Below, piece by piece: positions 7,713 through 13,343 of a DNA stretch of 17,964 nt. The stretch is from positions 1 through 17,964 of the forward strand of contig JAHHSC010000020.1 of NCBI GenBank assembly GCA_020025455.1, given 5' to 3'. The stretch is from Lawsonibacter sp. GTDB lineage: Bacteria > Bacillota > Clostridia > Oscillospirales > Oscillospiraceae. The notes beneath the pieces were generated by a model. That model had not been told where the DNA came from and ran no database searches. It saw only the letters and a list, made by a program, of their open reading frames with translations. Every line of letters begins with the position of its first letter. The stretch's first letter is position 1. The translations under genes and the position numbers were made by a program.

Positions 7713-7770
7713 CCATGCTGCACGGACAAAAAAGCAAGATCTCTTAAATACGCTCGGTATACAAACTGTA

Positions 7771-8877
7771 TTAGTTGGCCTTCAGGCGGACCGGGAGAAC
7801 CATATAGATGAAGTTCTCCTCCCCCTCGGCGGGCAGGATGACGCAGGGGGCAACACCGGAGGTGAACTCCATGCGCAGCTTGTCGGCGGGGGCGGCCTTC
7901 AGGGCATCCATCAGATACTTATTGTTGAAGCCGATCTCAAGCGCCTGGCCGTCACCTTTCAGGGGACAGGTGTCGTGGGCGTCGCCGATGGCGGTTTTGG
8001 TGGAAATATAGACCTGGTCGTTCTGGAACTGGCAGCGCAGGGGGGACTTGAGCTTTTCGGTGATCATAATGGACATACGCTCCAGCGAGGCCAGCAGCGC
8101 GCGGGTCTCGACCTCCACATGAATGGAGTTGTTTCTGGGGATGGCGTTCTTATAGGGGAGGAATTCACCCTCCAGACGGCGGCAGACCAGCAGAATGGAG
8201 CCGATCTGGAACATCACGTGCCGCGCGCCCTGGGTTACCGTCACGTTTTCCTCGCCGGAGCAGATTTTTTCCACCTCGCTGAGGGCCGCGCGGGGGACCA
8301 CAAAGGAGAAATTCTCCGCGCCCTTGCGCTCTACCAGTTTCTCCTTCCGCAGGGCCAGCCGGTAGCCGTCCACGGACACCACGGTGAGGGTGTCCTTCTC
8401 CACGTCGAACAGGGAGCCGGTGTGGACCGGGCGGCTTTCGTTGTCGCTGACGGCGAACAGGGTCTGGCCGATCATGGTGCGCAGCATGGGCTGGGGCAGG
8501 GTGAGGGCGTTCTGCTGCTCCACGCTGGGCAGCTCGGGGAACTCCTCAGGGTCGGTGCCCAGGATGTTGAACTCCGATTGGCCGCATTTTATGTTAACCA
8601 TGTAGCCGTTGGACGAGAAGTAGACCACGTCGTCGGGCAGCTTGCGGACAATCTCTCCAAACAACCGCGCCGACAGCACCAGGGAACCCCACTCGGTCAC
8701 GTCGGCGGGGACGGTGGCCTGGATGCCGGTTTCCAAATTGTAGCCTGTTAAGCGAAGCTGGCCTTCGGCTTCCACCAGAATGCCTTCCATGGCTGGGATG
8801 GAGCTCTTAATGGCGACCGCTCGAGACGCAACCGAAACGGCAGTGGAGAGGAGTGCCTTCTCGCAGGAAAATTTCAT
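7771..8877 (-). CDS. dnaN: DNA polymerase III beta subunit (sliding clamp)
   Basis: DnaN forms the dimeric ring that tethers the replicative polymerase to DNA. The 368-residue product begins MKFSCEKALLSTAVSVASRA, the normal N-terminus, and shows the three-domain clamp pattern: IPAMEGILVEAEGQLRLTGYNLE (about 29-51, written in parts as IPAMEGILVEA and LRLTGYNLETGI), SVDGYRLALRKEKL in domain 2, and the C-terminal FIYMVLPVRLKAN, where MVLPVR belongs to the peptide-binding pocket that receives clamp-binding motifs. The frame continues 63 codons upstream through the oriC boxes; I reject that because the ATG at 8877 has GGAGG eight bases before it and the added residues are non-conserved. The gene follows dnaA across the 251-bp origin gap. 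Confidence 0.97.
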   Translation of the reverse strand: MKFSCEKALLSTAVSVASRAVAIKSSIPAMEGILVEAEGQLRLTGYNLETGIQATVPADVTEWGSLVLSARLFGEIVRKLPDDVVYFSSNGYMVNIKCGQSEFNILGTDPEEFPELPSVEQQNALTLPQPMLRTMIGQTLFAVSDNESRPVHTGSLFDVEKDTLTVVSVDGYRLALRKEKLVERKGAENFSFVVPRAALSEVEKICSGEENVTVTQGARHVMFQIGSILLVCRRLEGEFLPYKNAIPRNNSIHVEVETRALLASLERMSIMITEKLKSPLRCQFQNDQVYISTKTAIGDAHDTCPLKGDGQALEIGFNNKYLMDALKAAPADKLRMEFTSGVAPCVILPAEGEENFIYMVLPVRLKAN

Positions 8878-8927
8878 GTGGTAGTCCTCCATTCGTGTCT
8901 CCCAATAGGGATGGGAGAGGGTATTTT

Positions 8928-8939
8928 TAGTAACAGTAG
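8928..8939. other. DnaA-trio-like element
   Basis: The plus strand reads TAG-TAA-CAG-TAG. Read 3' to 5' this is GAT-GAC-AAT-GAT, four successive trinucleotides with A in the middle, as in the DnaA-trio motif described for the B. subtilis unwinding element. It lies on the dnaN side of the DnaA boxes, 17 bp from the nearest box (8957-8965), and is followed by the A/T run TATTTTTA (8922-8929). The order dnaA-boxes-trio-A/T run-dnaN is the B. subtilis order. The A/T run is short. Confidence 0.5.
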
Positions 8940-8956
8940 TCCGTAGTACGGATTTA

Positions 8957-9113
8957 TGTGGAAAAGTGGTTGTAACCTTTGGGGTGCAGGGATTTGGCCG
9001 TCCACAGGGGTTGTGGATAAATTGGGGGCGAAGGAAGGCGGTTTGTGGAATGTGAAAGTTATCCACATTTGTCCACTAACTTTCCACAATTTTTGGGGAT
9101 AAACGCGCGCGTT
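8957..9113. other. oriC: Chromosomal replication origin oriC: DnaA box cluster between dnaA and dnaN
   Basis: Against the box TTATCCACA I find perfect copies at 9012-9020 (minus) and 9059-9067 (plus). One-mismatch copies are at 8957-8965 (TGTGGAAAA) and 9094-9102 (TGGGGATAA). Two-mismatch copies are at 9069-9077 and 9080-9088. The three plus-oriented boxes start at 9059, 9069 and 9080, so they are phased by 10-11 bp on one helix face. TCCACA-5-TGTGGA (9001-9017) makes an inverted pair. The cluster ends at a 12-bp palindrome AACGCGCGCGTT (9102-9113) beside the dnaA stop. The cluster together with dnaA and dnaN makes this an origin with high likelihood. Confidence 0.9.
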
Positions 9114-9128
9114 CGCCCGCCCCGGCCC

Positions 9129-10448
9129 TTAATAGCGGTTTTTGATGTTGTTGGTGATGTCCTTGATGATCTCGTCGGTGTCGGGATTGGTTTTGATCTG
9201 GCTCTCCACCCGGTCGATGGCGTGCATGACGGTGGTGTGGTCCCGGTTTTCAAACTCCTTGCCGATCTCGCTGAGGGTCAGGTTGGTCATCTGACGGATC
9301 AGGTACATGGCGATCTGGCGGGCGGTGGAGACCTCTTTGGAGCGGCCCTGGCCCCGGAGAATGGACGGATCGATGTTGTAGAAGGAGCTGACCTCCTCGA
9401 TGATGACGTCGGCGGTGGGTGCCACGGAGGGCTCGTCGGAGATCATCTCCTTCACCGCCCGGATGACGGTGCCCGCGTCCACGTTTTCGCCCATGAGCTG
9501 GTGGAAGGCCATAAGGCGGTTGACCGTGCCCTCGATCTGGCGCACGTTCAGGGTGATGTTCTCAGCGATATACTGAAGCACCGTCTCAGGCAGGTTCATG
9601 CCCAGGCGGATGGCCTTGTTTTTGATGATGGCCATGCGGGTCTCGTAGTCGGGGGGCTGGATATCGGCGGGCAGGCCCCACTCGAACCGGGTGCGCAGCC
9701 GGTCGTCCAGCCGCAGCATATCCTTCGGCGGCCGGTCGGCGGTGAATACGATCTGTTTGTTCAGCTCGTAGAGGGTGTTGAAGGTGTGGAACATCTCCTC
9801 CTGGGTGGAGTCACGTCCGGCGATGAACTGCACATCGTCCATGAGGAACACGTCGGCACCCCGGTATTTTTCCCGGAATTCGGTGTTCCGGCCTTCCCGG
9901 ATGGCCTGGATCAGGTCGTTGGTGAAGGTGTCGCCCTTGATGTAGACGATCTTGTAGTCGGGGTGGCGGCCGTGGATGGCGTGGGCGATGGCGTACAGCA
10001 GGTGGGTCTTGCCCAGGCCGGAGGGCCCGTAGATAAAGAGGGGGTTGTAGCCCGCCTGACCGGGGGTGTCGGCCACGGCGCGGGCGGCTGCGTAGGCGTA
10101 TTTGTTGGAGGAGCCCACCACGAACCGGTCGAAGGTGTAGTCCTCGGTACCGGGCAGGAAGTTATCCTGCTTTTTGGTCTCGGCGGCGTAGGAATCCTTC
10201 TCGTCCTCGGTGAGGACGGTGACTTCAAACTCGGCGGAGAAGAGCTCCTTCAGAGCCTTTTGTATAAAGGACACATACCGGGTGGCTACCAGGTCGCGCT
10301 TGAAGCGGACCGGGCTGTAAATGATAAACTCGTTGTCTTTGAGGGCGATGGGCTCGATGTCGGAAAACCAGGTCTTGATGGTGGTGGAGGTCATGTCGGC
10401 CTTCATAAGCTCCAAAACCTGATTCCAAATCTCGACCGCTGGGTTCAT
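9129..10448 (-). CDS. dnaA: Chromosomal replication initiator protein DnaA
   Basis: DnaA is the AAA+ ATPase that binds DnaA boxes and melts the origin. The 439-residue product has domain I (about 1-80, MNPAVEIWNQVLELM), a short linker, and the AAA+ core with Walker A GPSGLGKTHL (141-150), Walker B VFLMDDVQFI (200-209), sensor 1 VFTADRPPKD (234-243) and the arginine-finger region DDRLRTRFEWG (248-258). Domain IV carries the DNA-binding signature NRDHTTVMHAIDRVE near the C-terminus. The open frame extends 16 codons upstream, but the ATG at 10448 follows AAAGGAGAGG at good spacing and gives the family N-terminus. The linker domain II is short (about 25 residues), as in many Clostridia. A promoter lies about 75 bases upstream. 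Confidence 0.98.
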   Translation of the reverse strand: MNPAVEIWNQVLELMKADMTSTTIKTWFSDIEPIALKDNEFIIYSPVRFKRDLVATRYVSFIQKALKELFSAEFEVTVLTEDEKDSYAAETKKQDNFLPGTEDYTFDRFVVGSSNKYAYAAARAVADTPGQAGYNPLFIYGPSGLGKTHLLYAIAHAIHGRHPDYKIVYIKGDTFTNDLIQAIREGRNTEFREKYRGADVFLMDDVQFIAGRDSTQEEMFHTFNTLYELNKQIVFTADRPPKDMLRLDDRLRTRFEWGLPADIQPPDYETRMAIIKNKAIRLGMNLPETVLQYIAENITLNVRQIEGTVNRLMAFHQLMGENVDAGTVIRAVKEMISDEPSVAPTADVIIEEVSSFYNIDPSILRGQGRSKEVSTARQIAMYLIRQMTNLTLSEIGKEFENRDHTTVMHAIDRVESQIKTNPDTDEIIKDITNNIKNRY

Positions 10449-10522
10449 AGGGCGTCCTCTCCTTTGCTTAGGTGATGATGGATACGGTGAAGCCACCGAA
10501 AACTGAAAATCTCACACCCTTC

Positions 10523-10551
10523 ATTATACCAAAAATCACAGCGACAAGCAA
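10523..10551 (-). promoter_or_regulatory. Predicted dnaA promoter
   Basis: On the minus strand TTGCTT (10551-10546) and a perfect TATAAT (10528-10523) are separated by 17 bp. The start point would be near 10516, giving a leader of about 68 bases before dnaA. The -10 is consensus and the -35 keeps only TTG, so the promoter could be moderate or regulated. Confidence 0.65.
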
Positions 10552-10621
10552 GGAAAAACGTCCATTATTTTATATAAATGTAAAGCATGCCGCAACGCGG
10601 CGGAAGCTTCCACAAACCATC

Positions 10622-10660
10622 CACCGCCCCCGCGGTCGGAAGGGGCATTTTGGGGCGGTG
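10622..10660. repeat. Perfect 9-bp inverted repeat in the dnaA-rpmH gap
   Basis: CACCGCCCC (10622-10630) pairs with GGGGCGGTG (10652-10660) across 21 bases. It lies upstream of both divergent promoters, so neither known transcript contains it, and no T-run follows in either direction. It may be a protein site or an extruding hairpin in the origin region; function is not known. Confidence 0.5.
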
Positions 10661-10708
10661 CAGCGCAGAATGAACCCCGGCCCGGACCCATGCGGCGGGG
10701 CGGGAAGT

Positions 10709-10740
10709 TCATCCACATATTGAAGCTTTTTTGTGGAGAA
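10709..10740. other. Inverted pair of DnaA boxes with 14-bp spacer
   Basis: TCATCCACA (10709-10717, one mismatch to TTATCCACA) and TGTGGAGAA (10732-10740, one mismatch to TGTGGATAA) face each other across 14 bp. The same arrangement with the same spacing and the same right-hand sequence recurs at 14391-14422. It probably belongs to the upstream part of oriC. Confidence 0.6.
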
Positions 10741-10890
10741 AAGAAGGGCGGACGGCCCGGAACCGGGGCGCGCGGGGGAGAAAACGGCGGGTTGGCGGGT
10801 CAAAACCTGTGGGTGCGGAGAAAGCAGACCACAATATGTTGTAATTCGGTGGAAAATCAAGAAAAAGTACGCTCTGACAGGAAAAAATGG

Positions 10891-10920
10891 TTGACAGTCG
10901 CTGTGCTTATCGTCTATAAT
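10891..10920 (+). promoter_or_regulatory. rpmH operon promoter, perfect consensus
   Basis: TTGACA (10891-10896) and TATAAT (10915-10920) are both exact housekeeping-sigma hexamers with an 18-bp spacer, and an A-tract (GAAAAAATGG, 10881-10890) precedes them. Transcription would start near 10927, giving a leader of about 120 bases. This is the strongest promoter visible in the window, fitting high expression of ribosomal protein L34. Confidence 0.9.
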
Positions 10921-10930
10921 GAATAATGCT

Positions 10931-11020
10931 CTTTCCTGGAAAGGCGTTCTTTTACTCGTTTCCGGGAATCAAAATGCAGACCGCAGCCCAATGGGCTGTT
11001 GTTGGGCCGGGAAAGCCGGC
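10931..11020 (+). promoter_or_regulatory. Structured 5' leader of rpmH
   Basis: Within the first hundred bases of the transcript I see CTTTCC-T-GGAAAG (10931-10943), the related TTCC-G-GGAA (10960-10968), CAGCCCA-A-TGGGCTG (10984-10998) and GCCGG-GAAAG-CCGGC (11006-11020). The last two would be stable tandem hairpins ending some 15 bases before the GAGGAGGT ribosome binding site. This does not resemble a riboswitch I know. Protein binding, for instance by L34 itself, is possible but speculative. Confidence 0.5.
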
Positions 11021-11048
11021 TTGAAATAAGATGAGGAGGTGTCCCCCC

Positions 11049-11183
11049 ATGGTTCGTACCTATCAGCCTAAGAAGCGTCAGCGCTCCAAGGTGCATGGCT
11101 TCCGCAAGCGCATGGCCACCAAGAATGGCCGCAAGGTCCTTGCCCGCCGCCGTGCCAAGGGCCGTGCCCGTCTGACCCACTGA
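11049..11183 (+). CDS. rpmH: 50S ribosomal protein L34
   Basis: A 44-codon gene begins at ATG 11049 and ends with TGA at 11181-11183. The product starts MVRTYQPKKRQRSKVHGF and continues RKRMATKNGRKVL, ARRRAKGRARLTH, which is the unmistakable highly basic L34 sequence of normal length. GAGGAGGT stands nine bases upstream. L34 is a small late-assembling protein of the large ribosomal subunit. It is the first gene of the rightward operon, next to dnaA as in nearly all bacteria, and is driven by the perfect-consensus promoter at 10891-10920. Confidence 0.98.
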   Translation: MVRTYQPKKRQRSKVHGFRKRMATKNGRKVLARRRAKGRARLTH

Positions 11184-11209
11184 TGACACGGGGCAGACTG
11201 CCCATGTCA
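11184..11209 (+). promoter_or_regulatory. Stem-loop directly after the rpmH stop
   Basis: TGACA (11184-11188) with TGTCA (11205-11209) and GGGCA (11191-11195) with TGCCC (11199-11203) form one interrupted 10-bp stem with a GAC loop. It begins on the base after the rpmH stop codon and has no T-run after it. It could protect or separate the abundant rpmH message from the less needed rnpA part; a weak or partial terminator is the alternative. Confidence 0.55.
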
Positions 11210-11291
11210 GCGGTGCGCGAAACGGGAAACCGGATCGCAAACGCAAACGGGATCGCGGAAACTGAGGACACAGTCGAATAGATCGCGCATC

Positions 11292-11345
11292 AGGGGCGTG
11301 GGAGATATCCCCCGCCCCTAAAGCCGTACCCGGAAATAAGGCTTT
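11292..11345 (+). promoter_or_regulatory. Two further hairpins before rnpA
   Basis: AGGGGCG-T-GGGA (11292-11303), loop GATA, and TCCC-C-CGCCCCT (11308-11319) form an 11-bp stem with one mismatch. It is followed at once by AAAGCC (11320-11325) with GGCTTT (11340-11345), the latter running into TTTT. Together with the hairpin at 11184-11209 the rpmH-rnpA spacer is heavily structured. The second hairpin has a short U-run (11343-11346) and could be a weak terminator or attenuator lowering rnpA expression. Confidence 0.5.
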
Positions 11346-11408
11346 TGCTGCGGCAATTTGACCCACTGTCCCAACTACATCGGACACAGCACGGCGCGGG
11401 AGGAACCC

Positions 11409-11765
11409 ATGAAACATACCATTCCACTCAAACAAAATCATGAATTCCGCCGCCTCTACCACAAGGGGAAGAGCGCGGTTTCGCCCTACTTCGCGGTCTA
11501 CTGCCGGAAAACAGGCCGGCCCATGAGCCGTCTGGGCATCACCACGGGCGTGAAGCTGGGCCATGCCGTCAAGCGCAACTTTGTCCGCCGCCGTATCCGC
11601 GAGCTCTACCGCACCAATGAGGAGAAGCTGCTGCCCGGCTACGATATCGTGGTCGTGGCCCGCACCCGTGCCATCTATGGCAAGTATGCCGATTTGGAAC
11701 GCAGCTTCCTGCAATTGATGAAAAAGGAGGGGCTGCTGGCCCCCAAGACCAAGGAGCAGCCGTGA
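11409..11765 (+). CDS. rnpA: Ribonuclease P protein component
   Basis: RnpA is the basic protein cofactor of RNase P, which matures tRNA 5' ends. The 118-residue product begins MKHTIPLKQNHEFRRLYHKG and contains the family signature around VKLGHAVKRNFVRRRIRELYR (about 53-73, with the RNR-type basic motif KRNFVRRRIRE). The length is normal. An upstream TTG would extend the frame by 17 codons, but GGAGG lies five bases before the ATG at 11409, which gives the conserved N-terminus. Its stop overlaps the yidD GTG start (GTGA, 11762-11765), so the two are translationally coupled. Confidence 0.97.
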   Translation: MKHTIPLKQNHEFRRLYHKGKSAVSPYFAVYCRKTGRPMSRLGITTGVKLGHAVKRNFVRRRIRELYRTNEEKLLPGYDIVVVARTRAIYGKYADLERSFLQLMKKEGLLAPKTKEQP

Positions 11766-11980
11766 AAACGCTGATTTTGGCCCTGATCCGGTTTTATCAA
11801 CGCAGCATCTCACCCATGCGTCCGCCCTGCTGCCGCTTTATCCCCACCTGCTCCCAGTATGCGCTGGAGGCGGTGGAAAAGTACGGTGTGTGGAAGGGGG
11901 GATGGCTGGCCCTGCGCAGAATCCTGCGCTGCCAGCCCTTTCACCGGCAGAAGTCCATCGAGTACGACCCCGTGCCCTGA
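11762..11980 (+). CDS. yidD: Membrane protein insertion efficiency factor YidD
   Basis: The 72-residue product starts at a GTG overlapping the rnpA stop by four bases. It contains LIRFYQRSISP, then PPCCRFIPTCSQYALEAVEK with the conserved CRFxPTCSxYA core, and GGWLALRRILRCQPFH. This is the YidD family (formerly an 'alpha-haemolysin'-named family), a small membrane-associated protein with an amphipathic N-terminal helix that helps YidC-dependent insertion. It sits between rnpA and yidC as usual, 39 bases before yidC. The alternative start codon is normal for such tight overlaps. Confidence 0.96.
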   Translation: MKTLILALIRFYQRSISPMRPPCCRFIPTCSQYALEAVEKYGVWKGGWLALRRILRCQPFHRQKSIEYDPVP

Positions 11981-12019
11981 GGCTGTGCCGGTCTATTCTT
12001 TACTTGCGGAGGTAATATC

Positions 12020-13336
12020 GTGGGAATCATTCTGAAACCCTTTGCCTGGCTGCTGCTGTTCTTCTATAATTTTCTGAACAGCTACGGCCTGGCCCTGATT
12101 TTGTTCGCCATTGTCGTCAAAACCATTCTGTTCCCCGTCACCCTGAAGAGCAAGAAGAGCATGATCCAGACCACCATGCTGTCCGGAAAGCTCCAGCGGC
12201 TTCAGAAGCAGTATGGCAAGGATAAGGAACGCTATAACATGGAGGTCCAGAAGCTCTACGCGCGGGAGAAGGTCAACCCCATGAGCGGCTGCCTGTGGTC
12301 CATCATCCCCATGATCCTGCTCATTGCGCTGTACGCCGTTGTGCGTCAGCCCCTGACCTACTTCATGGACCTGACCGCCGCCCAGGTTGACCAGCTCGCC
12401 GCTGCGCTGGACTGGCAGAACGTGGCCGTGGCCAACGGCTGGGTCAGCGCCAAGGCCATGGCCAGCGCGGTGGCCAAGCTGGCCGAGAACCCGGACTACT
12501 CCCTGGTGGCCAACACCGGCAGCTTTAACCAGCTGCACCTGATGGGCCTCATCACGCCCGGCAACCTGGCTGAGCTGCAAAGCCTGATCGGCAGCGACAA
12601 GCTCTTTGTTATGAACACCCAGTTCCTGGGCATGAACCTGGCCGCGGTTCCCAAGTGGAAGCTGTGGGAGGTGGGCTTCAACCTGGAGAACATCCTGCTG
12701 TTCCTGCTGCCCATCGTGTCTGTGGTGACCTCCTACGCCTCCATGAAGGTGTCTCTGGCCACCAACTCCATGAATCAGGAGAACAAGAATGCCCAGATGG
12801 AGCAGACCAACAAGATCATGATGTTGATGATGCCCATCATGTCCCTGTGGATCGGCTTTACCGTCCCCGCCGGCCTGTCCATCTACTGGATTGCCCAGTA
12901 TCTCATCCAGATGATCCAGGAGGTCATCTCCGCCAAGATGCTGAAGAAGGACTATGAGGAGGCCCGCCGCGTGGCCGCCGAGAACGAGGCCCGCGAAAAG
13001 GAAGAGGAGAAGAAGCGGAAGGAAGAGGCTCGTCTGGAGCGCGCCCGCCGCATCGAGGAAGAGAAGCACCAGAAGGGCAAGAAAAAGAAGAAGGACGAGG
13101 AGCCTGAGCAGGAGGGCGTCAACAAGGACGACAGCCGCGAGGGTCTGCGTGCCTATGCCCGAGGCCGTGCCTATATGCCGAACCGGTTTGAAACCGGCGT
13201 CCAGCCCTACACCGACCCCAGCGACCTGATCGTGAAGCTGGAGCAGGAGGCGGCCCAGAAGAAGGGCAGAAAGAACAAGAAGGCGGAGGCGAAATCCGCC
13301 GACAAGGACCAGAACGACCAGAACAAGGAGGTCTGA
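12020..13336 (+). CDS. yidC: Membrane protein insertase YidC/Oxa1 family
   Basis: YidC inserts and folds membrane proteins with or without SecYEG. The 438-residue product starts at GTG 12020 with GGAGGT seven bases before it. It lacks a lipoprotein signal and begins with an amphipathic stretch (4-19), then membrane segments at about 22-41, 91-108, 225-242, 266-284 and 286-303, the last two containing the family sequence TVPAGLSIYWIAQYLIQ. Two differences from well-studied relatives: the groove arginine (R366 in E. coli) is Lys (K34 in IVVKTILFPVTLKSKK), and the outside loop between the second and third segments is about 110 residues. From residue 309 a 130-residue highly charged cytoplasmic tail follows, first a likely coiled coil (EEARRVAAENEAREKEEE), then Lys-rich sequence, possibly a ribosome contact. 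Confidence 0.95.
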   Translation: MGIILKPFAWLLLFFYNFLNSYGLALILFAIVVKTILFPVTLKSKKSMIQTTMLSGKLQRLQKQYGKDKERYNMEVQKLYAREKVNPMSGCLWSIIPMILLIALYAVVRQPLTYFMDLTAAQVDQLAAALDWQNVAVANGWVSAKAMASAVAKLAENPDYSLVANTGSFNQLHLMGLITPGNLAELQSLIGSDKLFVMNTQFLGMNLAAVPKWKLWEVGFNLENILLFLLPIVSVVTSYASMKVSLATNSMNQENKNAQMEQTNKIMMLMMPIMSLWIGFTVPAGLSIYWIAQYLIQMIQEVISAKMLKKDYEEARRVAAENEAREKEEEKKRKEEARLERARRIEEEKHQKGKKKKKDEEPEQEGVNKDDSREGLRAYARGRAYMPNRFETGVQPYTDPSDLIVKLEQEAAQKKGRKNKKAEAKSADKDQNDQNKEV

Positions 13337-13343
13337 CGGTATC

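Larger units (their letters stand above)
10449..11048. other. 600-bp divergent dnaA/rpmH intergenic region (second part of the origin region)
   Basis: No convincing gene lies here. From left to right it holds the dnaA leader and promoter, an A/T-rich stretch (10560-10585), a perfect 9-bp inverted repeat (10622-10660), an inverted pair of near-consensus DnaA boxes (10709-10740), a small CCGG-rich palindrome (10756-10767), a weak box (10848-10856, two mismatches), the rpmH promoter and the structured rpmH leader. Short open frames on both strands lack ribosome binding sites and look random. In B. subtilis the matching gap is the incA/incB half of oriC. Confidence 0.7.

Noticed and set aside
8878..9066. 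N-terminal extension of dnaN by 63 codons
   Set aside because: The extension reads through the DnaA boxes; GGAGG before the ATG at 8877 and the conserved MKFSCEKALL start fix the true beginning.
9045..10475. A 476-codon open frame antisense to dnaA
   Set aside because: Shadow of dnaA; rich in Gly, Val, His and Asp without motifs, and it would run through the oriC boxes.
10541..10548. Spo0A-box-like TTGTCGCT in the dnaA promoter
   Set aside because: Only six of eight bases match TTGTCGAA, which is too weak for a single short site.
11184..11345. A small structured RNA gene or riboswitch between rpmH and rnpA
   Set aside because: The hairpins do not form any riboswitch or small RNA architecture I recognise, and the region is inside an operon; I record them only as hairpins.
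10914..11813. A 299-codon minus-strand open frame covering rpmH and rnpA
   Set aside because: It opposes two certain genes and their consensus promoter and lacks any family resemblance.
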